Made by a program: the position numbers and the translations under genes. From positions 1 to 8,949 of the forward strand of contig JBBECD010000010.1 of assembly GCA_040881995.1 (NCBI GenBank): 8,949 nucleotides of DNA, given 5' to 3'. Position 1 is the stretch's first letter; each line of letters starts with the position of its first letter. The DNA is from JAQCEJ01 sp040881995. GTDB taxonomy: Bacteria > Planctomycetota > Planctomycetia > Planctomycetales > Planctomycetaceae. Under the pieces are notes generated by a model. The model saw nothing but the letters and a program-made list of their open reading frames with translations. It made no database searches and was not told the origin of the DNA. Positions 1 to 6,349 of the stretch are shown in pieces.

Positions 1-797
1 CCATCCGCTTGAGCAAAGAGGACGTCACCGGAGAAATTTCATTCGAGAACGTCCATTTTCGATATCCTGGTGCGTCGTCGTTTGCGCTGCAGGAGATTTC
101 GTTCGACGTCCCGGCTGGGCAGACGTTTGCTCTCGTCGGCACCAGCGGGGCGGGGAAGACGACGCTGTGCAATCTCGTCGCGCGGTTTTACGACCCGACG
201 ATGGGACGCATTACCTGCGACGGTCGCGACGTCCGCGATATCGACGTCGACTCGTACCGCAATCTGCTGGGAGTCGTCGAGCAGGATGTCTTTCTGTTCG
301 ACGGCACGATTGGCGAGAACATCGCCTACGCCAGTCGCGACGCCGATTTCGACAGGATTCGCCAGGCCGCCCAAATCGCTCACGCCGATGAGTTTATCGA
401 TAAGCTGCCGCAGGGGTACGACACCATCATCGGCGAACGCGGCGTGAAATTGAGCGGCGGCCAACGGCAGCGAATCGCCATCGCCCGCGCGGTTCTCGCC
501 GATCCGAAGATTCTGATTCTCGATGAGGCGACGAGCAATCTCGATTCGGACAGCGAACAACTGATTCAGGCGTCGCTCAAGCGGCTGATGAAAGACCGCA
601 CGAGTTTTGTGATCGCGCACCGCTTGAGCACGATCGCGCACGCCGACCGCATCATCGTGATGGAGCACGGCAGGATTCGTGAAATCGGCACGCACGAGGA
701 GCTAATGGAAACCGACAGCCGGTATCGCGAAATGGTGCAAACGCAAATCGGCATGATGCTGGCGGGAGCGAATCAAGGGATGAGGGATGAGGGATGA
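1..797 (+). CDS. ABC transporter, ATP-binding part (5'-truncated; exporter/MsbA-like)
   Basis: C-terminal nucleotide-binding domain of an ABC exporter that would use ATP hydrolysis to move a lipid, peptide or drug-like substrate across the inner membrane; the substrate cannot be told from this part. The frame is open to the left edge, so the start and transmembrane domain lie outside. Numbering from the TTG at base 9: A-loop Tyr in FRYPGA (19), Walker A GTSGAGKT (44-51), Q-loop Q92 in VVEQDVFLFDGTI, signature LSGGQ (148-152), Walker B ILILDE (168-173), D-loop SNLD (176-179), switch His204 in IAHRLS. All catalytic motifs are intact, so the domain should be active. The order and spacing match fused TMD-NBD exporters rather than importers. 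The last residues (GMRDEG) are encoded by a GGGATGA tandem repeat that also supplies the stop codon, so the C-terminal tip is probably not conserved. It converges on the regulator gene, with a shared terminator between. Confidence 0.95.
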   Translation, partial: IRLSKEDVTGEISFENVHFRYPGASSFALQEISFDVPAGQTFALVGTSGAGKTTLCNLVARFYDPTMGRITCDGRDVRDIDVDSYRNLLGVVEQDVFLFDGTIGENIAYASRDADFDRIRQAAQIAHADEFIDKLPQGYDTIIGERGVKLSGGQRQRIAIARAVLADPKILILDEATSNLDSDSEQLIQASLKRLMKDRTSFVIAHRLSTIAHADRIIVMEHGRIREIGTHEELMETDSRYREMVQTQIGMMLAGANQGMRDEG

Positions 798-804
798 GGG
801 ATGA
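777..804. repeat. Tandem heptamer (GGGATGA) x4 at the ABC gene 3' end
   Basis: Four perfect head-to-tail copies of GGGATGA, at 777-783, 784-790, 791-797 and 798-804. Seven is not a multiple of three, so successive copies are read in different frames; the third copy supplies the TGA stop of the ABC gene. Copy-number change would only alter the last few residues or the stop position. Confidence 0.95.
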
Positions 805-878
805 GTCAGAATGGCGCGGAGTGGTGCATTCACCCGGTTTAGCCGCGACGCGGAGGGTCTCCGTAGCGGAGCATTTTC

Positions 879-951
879 TTTTAGCCCCCGGCGAGTCGCC
901 GGGGGTTTGATGCAACGCGAACTCCCCCCGGTCATTGACCGGGGGCTAAAA
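879..951. repeat. REPIN-like palindromic element (two hairpins inside 13-bp inverted ends)
   Basis: Two hairpins with 9-bp perfect stems and 3-nt loops: CCCCCGGCG (885-893) with CGCCGGGGG (897-905), and CCCCCGGTC (925-933) with GACCGGGGG (937-945). The whole unit is bounded by a perfect 13-bp inverted repeat, TTTTAGCCCCCGG (879-891) and CCGGGGGCTAAAA (939-951). Two inverted REP-type hairpins flanking a short spacer is the architecture of REPINs, non-autonomous elements mobilised by RAYT (TnpA-REP) transposases elsewhere in a genome. No transposase is in the window, so the family assignment is inference from structure alone. Confidence 0.75.
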
Positions 952-993
952 GACGAAGCGGAGCTTGGGAACGAGAAGGAAACAGCAAAGAAC

Positions 994-1027
994 AAAAAAA
1001 GCTCGGATGTTAAGTCCGAGCTTTTTT
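994..1027. terminator. Bidirectional intrinsic terminator
   Basis: Stem GCTCGGA (1001-1007) pairs with TCCGAGC (1015-1021) around a 7-nt loop. It is preceded by seven A (994-1000) and followed by six T (1022-1027). Read in either direction it is a GC-rich hairpin followed by a U-tract, extended by A-T pairing. It lies 197 bases after the ABC stop and 114 bases after the convergent regulator stop, so it probably ends transcription from both sides. Confidence 0.92.
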
Positions 1028-1065
1028 GGATGAATTCGTAATGATCGCGGGTCTAATCCACCTTC

Positions 1066-1113
1066 AACAGCACGCTGTCTGGTTCTTCCTTGAGACCAGA
1101 TCAGGATGCTGTT
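1066..1113. repeat. Nested inverted repeat downstream of the regulator gene
   Basis: Outer arms AACAGCA (1066-1072) and TGCTGTT (1107-1113) enclose an inner hairpin TCTGGT (1078-1083) / ACCAGA (1095-1100). It would fold in the 3' tail of the regulator transcript, between its stop codon and the terminator. No function is evident. Confidence 0.5.
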
Positions 1114-1140
1114 ATTGGTGAATTCATCAGACCGCCGTCG

Positions 1141-1713
1141 TCACGCGAGTTGCTTCCGGCGTCCGACGAGCGTCCGAATCCGTTCGGCCAATAAAGCCGT
1201 ATCGAACGGTTTGCGGAAGGTTTCGTTGAACATGGTGCGATCGAAACCGCTGGCGTTGTCTTCTTCGCTCAGCAGGCCGATGAGCACGGCGTCGGAGTAA
1301 TCGTGATTTCGCCTCAGGTTTTGAGCGATCATGAGGGCTTCGCTACGACCCATGACGAAATCGATGACGACGCAATCCGGATGCAGGGACTCGGCCTGAA
1401 TACCGGCTTCGAATCCGCTGGCGGCGACTTCCATTTTGAAGTCTTCCGCCGGCATCATTTCTGTCAGACTTAATCTCAACTGGGCATCAGGACCGACCAG
1501 CAAAATTTTTCCCATCGCCTCGTCTTCCAGTTCCCCTAACGGCATGCCGTGTTCTTTGAGGAAACGGATGAGGTGTTCGCGAGGAATACGACGATCTTGC
1601 GAACCGGGAATACGATATCCACGCAACCGGCCAGAATCAAACCATTTACTGACGGTGCGAGGAGCAACTTTGCAGATCTTTGCTACTTGACCAGTAGTGA
1701 AGATCGTTTTCAT
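1141..1713 (-). CDS. HTH (excisionase/BldC-like) regulator fused to a receiver-like domain
   Basis: Probable DNA-binding transcriptional regulator, 190 aa, cytoplasmic. Residues 4-57 form a MerR/excisionase-type HTH with wing (FTTGQVAKIC, RTVSKWFDSGRL, then RRIPREHLIRFL). Residues 68-185 resemble a response-regulator receiver: strand GKILLVG (68-74), phosphoacceptor-like D118 in CVVIDFV, S149 at the Thr/Ser switch position, and K168 in the RKPF motif. The acidic pair that binds Mg2+ in true receivers is replaced by G74-P75, with only D76 following, so phosphorylation is doubtful and it may be a pseudo-receiver. HTH first and receiver second is the reverse of most response regulators. The start is the ATG at 1713, because GGAGAG lies 7 bases upstream; an in-frame TTG at 1728 sits against that ribosome site and is rejected. 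It stands alone with no adjacent kinase. The target genes are unknown. Confidence 0.92.
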   Translation of the reverse strand: MKTIFTTGQVAKICKVAPRTVSKWFDSGRLRGYRIPGSQDRRIPREHLIRFLKEHGMPLGELEDEAMGKILLVGPDAQLRLSLTEMMPAEDFKMEVAASGFEAGIQAESLHPDCVVIDFVMGRSEALMIAQNLRRNHDYSDAVLIGLLSEEDNASGFDRTMFNETFRKPFDTALLAERIRTLVGRRKQLA

Positions 1714-1720
1714 GTGCGGG

Positions 1721-1726
1721 CTCTCC
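1721..1726 (-). promoter_or_regulatory. Ribosome binding site of the HTH/receiver gene
   Basis: GGAGAG on the - strand with 7 bases before the ATG at 1713. It decides the start, because the only other in-frame start, TTG at 1728, lies upstream of and against this site and would have no ribosome site of its own. Confidence 0.8.
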
Positions 1727-1805
1727 AATCACTTCTTGGCAAACTCAGAGGGTTCGTAGGCCCTCCCGATCTTCACCCCACGACGACGGCCGGCTCTCAT
1801 AGCCT

Positions 1806-1874
1806 GATTGGGTCCGTGCGAAAGACCATGGTCGTTTTGGGTCGGGGTAAATCTCAGAGATTGGTCCGATGCGA
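1806..1874. repeat. Near-identical 16-mer direct repeat, candidate operator pair
   Basis: GATTGGGTCCGTGCGA (1806-1821) and GATTGGTCCGATGCGA (1859-1874) differ only by one inserted and one deleted base. They start 53 bases apart, about five helical turns, so both would face the same side of the DNA. Between them lie two palindromes, GACCATGGTC (1824-1833) and AATCTCAGAGATT (1850-1862). They sit about 90-160 bases upstream of the regulator start codon; a role as binding sites, perhaps for the regulator itself, is inference. Confidence 0.6.
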
Positions 1875-1962
1875 GGCGTCTTGAACCTCGTGCCGGTACC
1901 GGTCTACTACTATAACGGGATTTTGGATCTTGGACTTTTCGCTCTATCCGTCACTCGACACA

Positions 1963-2013
1963 GTTTCGTCTCGGGGGAATAACATTCCCGGAACCTCATT
2001 GGGGAGACGAAGC
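1963..2013. repeat. Two-tier inverted repeat (possible structured RNA or protein site)
   Basis: Outer arms TTCGTCTC (1965-1972) and GAGACGAA (2004-2011) pair perfectly over 8 bp, extendable on + by a G-U and a G-C pair. Inside, GGGAAT (1975-1980) pairs with ATTCCC (1984-1989) around a 3-nt loop. The wobble favours the + strand RNA slightly. No known RNA family was recognised. Confidence 0.5.
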
Positions 2014-2089
2014 CGAATCATTCTCATTCATTCTAACACCGCCTCTGTGCGTCACCGTTGTCCGCAGAATCGGAGCGGTTTTTAACAAG

Positions 2090-2103
2090 CACAACCGGTT
2101 GTG
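2090..2103. promoter_or_regulatory. Perfect 14-bp palindrome, operator-like
   Basis: CACAACCGGTTGTG is a perfect even-length palindrome with no T-run after it, so it is not a terminator. It has the form of a dimeric protein site. It lies nearly 400 bases from either neighbouring gene, and no binding protein can be named. Confidence 0.35.
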
Positions 2104-2494
2104 TTAGAGTCTAAACAGCGAATGATTGGCCTTGCAGGCTGGACGGAGTCCCGTTTGCCCCTTGCCCCCCATCAACGTCACCAGCGATTCCCTCACGTCC
2201 GGCGTTTCGACTATCGCTCGATTCCGCACATGATCAAATTTGCTGATTTCGTCTGACTTATTTTTTCGACCTGACGAGGGTACGGACTTTAAGATCTTTG
2301 CTCGGCGTGTCCTTCGTGCGTTCTCTAGCTGAGACACTCATTAGCATGAACATGAGTGAAACCCAGTCAGGACGGTTGTAGGGACGACAGCTAATCTTTT
2401 GATTGAACTCGACTTATGGCGGCGCGCGGCAAAAAACCTCGCCGACCAACTCGCGCCATCCTTTCGACCGCTTCGATTTTAAAAATGTTCGCGC

Positions 2495-5400
2495 TCAGGC
2501 GGCCTGATTTTGCTCGCCCGGCGGTTTTTTGAATTCTCCGTTTTCGTTGACGTCTTCGAACCGGACCGAAAATCGCTTCGAGATGCCCGACTGCTCCATC
2601 GTCACGCCGTGCAATACCGATCCCGCCGACATCGATCGCTTATTGTGCGTAATCAGAATAAATTGCGTCGCCGTGTCAAATTCCTTCAAGACCGACACGT
2701 ATCGCTCGACATTCGCTTCGTCCAACGCGGCGTCGACTTCGTCGAGAATACAGAACGGACTCGGCTTGCTGCGGAAGATCGACATCAACAACGCGACGGC
2801 GGTCATCGTCTTTTCGCCGCCGCTCATTAGCGTGATGCTCCGCAGTTCTTTCCCCGGCGGCCGCGCGACGATGTCGATGCCGCAGTCGAGCACGTCTTCG
2901 GGATCTTCTAAAATTATATCCGCTTCGCCGCCGCCGAACAGTTTGCGGAACAGTTCTTTGAAATGGCCGCGAATGGTTTCGAAGGTGTCCATGAATATCC
3001 GCTTGCTCTCTGTATTCAAGCGGCGGATGATTTCTTCGAGCGTCGCCCGGGCCGCGACGAGATCGTCGAGCTGCGCTTTGAGCTGACTGTACCGCTTATC
3101 CAGTTCGTCGAGATTTTGCAGACTGTCGGGGTTAACGCTTCCCATCATTTTCAGTTTGCGGCGCAACCGCTGGACGTGTCCGTCGACCGCTTCGCGAATC
3201 TCTTCAAATTCACCGGCGTCGAATTCGACGACAGTGAGAGTTTCCCCTTCTGCCTCCTCAATGAGAACTTCGCTATCGTCGCCGGTCGGGTCTTCGAGCA
3301 TGTCATAAGTTTCGTCATCGTCGTCAGCCGCCCCCCGCTCCCCGCTCCCCGCTCCCCGATCTGCCTGATGCGACGGCTTCGAAATCCCTTTGATCTTGCC
3401 GGCCTTGAACAGCGCCAACGCCGAGGCGCCGCTGCTGACAATTTCTTCGAGTTGCAACTGATACTCTTCTTCGATGCGCTGTTGCAAGGTGGTGATCTGA
3501 TACTCGATATCCCGGGCCTGCATTTCCCGCGTATGTTTGGCGTCCTGCAGTTCGCGGCGTTCCTGCTGAATCTGGTTGTCTTCCTTTTGCAGTTTCGCGC
3601 GAATCTGCCGCAAACGTTTTTTCTCGCTGTGCACGACGAGAACGTCTCGTTCGCCGGCGTCGCGGTCGAGGTACAACTCCGCCAGGGTGGACCGCGCGTT
3701 CAGGATTTGCAACGAATACTGACGAAGTTTTTCCCGCGTCGTTTCGAGCCGGCGTTCGGCTTCTTCGTATTGCAGTTGCCGTTGGCGTTGTTCATCGGCG
3801 TGCCGCGATTGCTCCTGTTCGAGGGCCGAGAGCCGTTCTTCGTGTTTCGCGAGCGACACACTCGCCGTTTGCAGTTGCCGTTCGAGTTCTGCGACCTGTG
3901 CTTCGACGGCTTTAACCTGTTCGGTCTGTTGCGCGAGTTGCTCGTGAGAGGCGTCGATCGCGGCGTCGAGCTCGCTTAATCGCGATTCGGCATCGGCCTG
4001 TTCCTGCTGATAGCGTTGCAGCCGGTGTTTCAATTCAACCGCTTCGCTTTCCCAGCGCTGGCGTTCTTGTTCGAGGCGGGCGAGTTTCTGTTCGTGTTCG
4101 GACGACTGCGCTTTTGCCGAAAGGAAACGGTCGTTCGCCTCTTTCCAGCGGCGGTGAAGTTCGCCCGCTTGTTCGTCGACGGTCGTCAAGGTGACGACCA
4201 GTTCCGCGAGCAGTTTCTCCTGCTCGGACATTGCGGCGTCGACGCGGATCAGTTCATTCCGCAGCCGACGCAATTCACTTTTGCGCGACACAATCGCCGA
4301 TTCGGGACGGTCGAGACCGACGAACAGCGTGCCGTCGGCTTCAAGCCGTTCGCCTTGCAACGTCACAAACCGGCAGGCATTTCCCTGGCCTTGCGCAAGT
4401 TGCAGGGCGACGTCGAGTTTTTCGACGATCCAGGTGTCGCCGAGCAGGACCGTTATCAATCGCCGCAGGTCGTCGGTCAGTTCGCACGTCGGGTCGAGAT
4501 TCTCCATCACCAGCAAGTCGGCTCGCTGTTTGACTCCCGCATGACCGGTAAGATCGACGCGCGACGACGTGGCACCGTGCTCATCGGGCAGATCGGCGAG
4601 CGAGACGAATCCCACCCGGCCGTTGATGGTCGCCACGTTGTGATTGAGATAATCGACGAGCGGCGACAACTCTTTCATGACGAGAAGTTGGGCGCGGTCG
4701 CCTAATGCCACTTCCAACAGAGCCGCGTGATCGAGGTCGACGACCAGCAAATCGGCGATGCTGCCGAGCAGTTGATTCCACGGCGGTGACGCAGCCGTTT
4801 TCGACCGGCTTAGAATCTCTTTGACGCCGAGGCCCATGCCTTCCTGCCGGAGTTCCCAATCTTCGAGAATGTCTTTGCGGGCCTGGAGCGCGCTGCGGTC
4901 TTCGCGGAGTTCGGACAGCCGTTTCTGAGACTGCTCGTACGCTTGCGACAACTGACGATGCTGTTGCCGGGCCGCGGTTGTCTCCGCCTCGACCGCTTCG
5001 GCTCGCGACTGCAAATCGGCGACGATTTCGGCCTGATTGCGGAAGGCATCGCGAGCCCGTTCCAGTTCTGCGTCGCAGCGGTCGAGTTCCGTCTCGGCGC
5101 GAGTTGTGGACTCTCGCACCGCAAGAATCTGCGCGCTGAGCCCGGTGACGCGATGTTGATGTTCGTGTTTGTCCTGCACTGCGGCGGCGAGTCGTTCTTT
5201 GAGCGTCCCACATTGGAGCCGTGACGCTTCAATGAGGGCGTTATGTTTTTCAACTTGCAATTGATGGCGTTGGACCTCGGCCTGCCGCTGCGCGATCGTC
5301 CGTTGCGATTCGGCGAAGGCGGCGGCGGTCGCGGCAGCAAGAGCGTCGATCTCTCGGGCGCGGTGATGCAGTCGGCTGCGCTGCGTCCGCAGCCGGGCGA

Positions 5401-6349
5401 TATCGCCGTCGAGTTCCTGGCTGCGCGACTGCAGGTGTTGAATCGTCGATTGCTCGCGCGTGATCGACTGCCCGGTTTGCGAATGATTGCGTTCGATCAC
5501 ATGCAGCCGGTCGTCGAGTTCCGAAATTTGCTGATCCAGCAGCGTGAGTTGTTGTTCCGAGGCTTGCCGGCGGGCATTGAGCCGTTCGAGTTCGCTTTCG
5601 TCGCCGTCGAGTCCCTGTTGCACCGTCGAGAGCCGCGCGGTGAGGGCGCGGGCGTCGTCGGCGGCGAGTCCGAGCCAGAGTTCGCGGAGTTCGACTTCGA
5701 CTTCGCGATATTTGAGGGCTTTGGCCGCCTGCGTTTTTGCCGAGTTGAGCTGCGTCTCGACCTCGTCGACGATGTCGGTCAGCCGGAGGACGTTCTGCCC
5801 GATGCGTTCCAGCTTGCGCAGCGTCTCGACCTTGCGAAGTTTATAGCGGCTGATCCCCGCGGCTTCTTCAAAAACGACGCGGCGCGTCGAGGCGTTGGCC
5901 TGCAAAATCTGATCGACGCGGCCTTGTTCGATGATGCTGTACGCCGACGCACCGGCACCGGTGCCGAGAAAGAGGTCTTTAATGTCTTTCAATCGGCAGG
6001 TGATGCCGTTGATGAGATATTCGGATTCGCCGGTCTGCCACAAGCGGCGGCCGATTTGCACCTCGGCCGTATCGACCGAGAGCGTCTGCTTCGCATTGTC
6101 GAATGTGAGTACAGCCTCGGCGAACGCACTGGGTTTGCGTCCCAGTGCTCCGTTGAAGATGACGTCGGTCATCTCTTTGCCGCGGAGACTTTTCGGGCTT
6201 TGATCGCCGAGCAGCCATTTGATGCTGTCGACGACGTTGCTTTTGCCGCTGCCGTTCGGTCCTACCACGCAGGTGATGCCGTTGGAAAAATCGAATTGCG
6301 TGCGGTCGGCAAAGCTTTTGAAGCCGAACAACTGCAGAGATTTAAGCAT
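2495..6349 (-). CDS. smc: Chromosome segregation/condensation protein SMC
   Basis: ATPase core of the bacterial condensin (SMC-ScpAB), which compacts and helps segregate the chromosome in the nucleoid. It has 1284 aa, roughly 100 more than Bacillus SMC. Order: N-terminal head with Walker A GPNGSGKS (30-37), R-loop KSLRGKEM (53-60) and Q142 in IIEQGRVD; coiled coil about 170-520; hinge about 525-685 with GRVGFVSL (577-584); returning coiled coil about 690-970; C-terminal head with signature LMSGGEKT (1174-1181) and Walker B CILDEVD (1200-1206). All ATPase motifs are intact. An acidic low-complexity insert (about 988-1040, with a run of four Asp) lies in the arm near the C-terminal head, encoded partly by a heptamer tandem repeat. 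The start is the ATG at 6349, because the family begins MLKSLQLFGFKSFAD; a GTG 13 codons upstream lies inside the preceding gene. That ATG overlaps the preceding stop as TAATG without a clear Shine-Dalgarno, suggesting coupling. scpA and scpB are not in the window. Confidence 0.97.
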   Translation of the reverse strand: MLKSLQLFGFKSFADRTQFDFSNGITCVVGPNGSGKSNVVDSIKWLLGDQSPKSLRGKEMTDVIFNGALGRKPSAFAEAVLTFDNAKQTLSVDTAEVQIGRRLWQTGESEYLINGITCRLKDIKDLFLGTGAGASAYSIIEQGRVDQILQANASTRRVVFEEAAGISRYKLRKVETLRKLERIGQNVLRLTDIVDEVETQLNSAKTQAAKALKYREVEVELRELWLGLAADDARALTARLSTVQQGLDGDESELERLNARRQASEQQLTLLDQQISELDDRLHVIERNHSQTGQSITREQSTIQHLQSRSQELDGDIARLRTQRSRLHHRAREIDALAAATAAAFAESQRTIAQRQAEVQRHQLQVEKHNALIEASRLQCGTLKERLAAAVQDKHEHQHRVTGLSAQILAVRESTTRAETELDRCDAELERARDAFRNQAEIVADLQSRAEAVEAETTAARQQHRQLSQAYEQSQKRLSELREDRSALQARKDILEDWELRQEGMGLGVKEILSRSKTAASPPWNQLLGSIADLLVVDLDHAALLEVALGDRAQLLVMKELSPLVDYLNHNVATINGRVGFVSLADLPDEHGATSSRVDLTGHAGVKQRADLLVMENLDPTCELTDDLRRLITVLLGDTWIVEKLDVALQLAQGQGNACRFVTLQGERLEADGTLFVGLDRPESAIVSRKSELRRLRNELIRVDAAMSEQEKLLAELVVTLTTVDEQAGELHRRWKEANDRFLSAKAQSSEHEQKLARLEQERQRWESEAVELKHRLQRYQQEQADAESRLSELDAAIDASHEQLAQQTEQVKAVEAQVAELERQLQTASVSLAKHEERLSALEQEQSRHADEQRQRQLQYEEAERRLETTREKLRQYSLQILNARSTLAELYLDRDAGERDVLVVHSEKKRLRQIRAKLQKEDNQIQQERRELQDAKHTREMQARDIEYQITTLQQRIEEEYQLQLEEIVSSGASALALFKAGKIKGISKPSHQADRGAGSGERGAADDDDETYDMLEDPTGDDSEVLIEEAEGETLTVVEFDAGEFEEIREAVDGHVQRLRRKLKMMGSVNPDSLQNLDELDKRYSQLKAQLDDLVAARATLEEIIRRLNTESKRIFMDTFETIRGHFKELFRKLFGGGEADIILEDPEDVLDCGIDIVARPPGKELRSITLMSGGEKTMTAVALLMSIFRSKPSPFCILDEVDAALDEANVERYVSVLKEFDTATQFILITHNKRSMSAGSVLHGVTMEQSGISKRFSVRFEDVNENGEFKKPPGEQNQAA
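3337..3357. repeat. Heptamer microsatellite (GCTCCCC x3) inside smc
   Basis: Three perfect copies of GCTCCCC on + (GGGGAGC in the coding sense), at 3337-3343, 3344-3350 and 3351-3357, flanked by a run of six C at 3331-3336. The three copies are read in three different frames and encode the RGAGSGERGA stretch (residues about 998-1007) before an acidic run. Three copies total 21 bases and keep the frame; gain or loss of one copy would shift it. Confidence 0.95.

Larger units (their letters stand above)
798..1140. other. Gene-free region between convergent genes, rich in palindromes
   Basis: No credible gene. A 76-codon open frame at 811-1041 on + runs straight through palindromic repeats and the terminator and resembles no protein I know. 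The region holds the last heptamer copy, short alternating inverted repeats CGGAG / CTCCG / CGGAG (851-855, 859-863, 867-871), a REPIN-like element (879-951), a bidirectional terminator (994-1027), and a nested stem (1066-1113) just past the regulator stop codon. Confidence 0.8.
1714..2494. other. Long gene-free region upstream of the regulator and downstream of smc
   Basis: About 780 bases with no convincing gene. A 77-codon GTG-started frame (2104-2337, - strand) has no ribosome site and no recognisable composition. The half nearest the regulator holds paired 16-mers (1806-1821, 1859-1874), palindromes at 1824-1833, 1850-1862, 1893-1902 and 2090-2103, and a folded element at 1963-2013. On the - strand TATAGT (1914 to 1909) could be a -10 box, but no good -35 precedes it. 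In the half nearest smc I see only a 7-bp inverted repeat (CACTCAT 2335-2341 / ATGAGTG 2352-2358) and no clear terminator for smc. Confidence 0.7.

Noticed and set aside
811..1041. 76-codon frame on the + strand after the ABC gene.
   Set aside because: It reads through the REPIN-like element and the terminator, so its sequence is explained by repeats.
1872..1890. CGAGG / CCTCG hairpin considered as a tRNA arm.
   Set aside because: No T-loop consensus or other arms are present; no tRNA can be built around it.
2104..2337. 77-codon frame on the - strand.
   Set aside because: GTG start with no Shine-Dalgarno, no recognisable domain, and it ends at a palindrome; probably chance.
2416..2459. Inverted repeat ATGGCG / CGCCAT with a T-run (- strand), considered as the smc terminator.
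   Set aside because: The T-run lies in the loop, not after the stem, and the stem is only 6 bp, so it does not fit an intrinsic terminator.
2963..3979. Long open frames on + opposite smc (also 4016-4705 and 5243-6352).
   Set aside because: Shadows of the GC-rich smc coding strand; smc has full-length family motifs and these do not.
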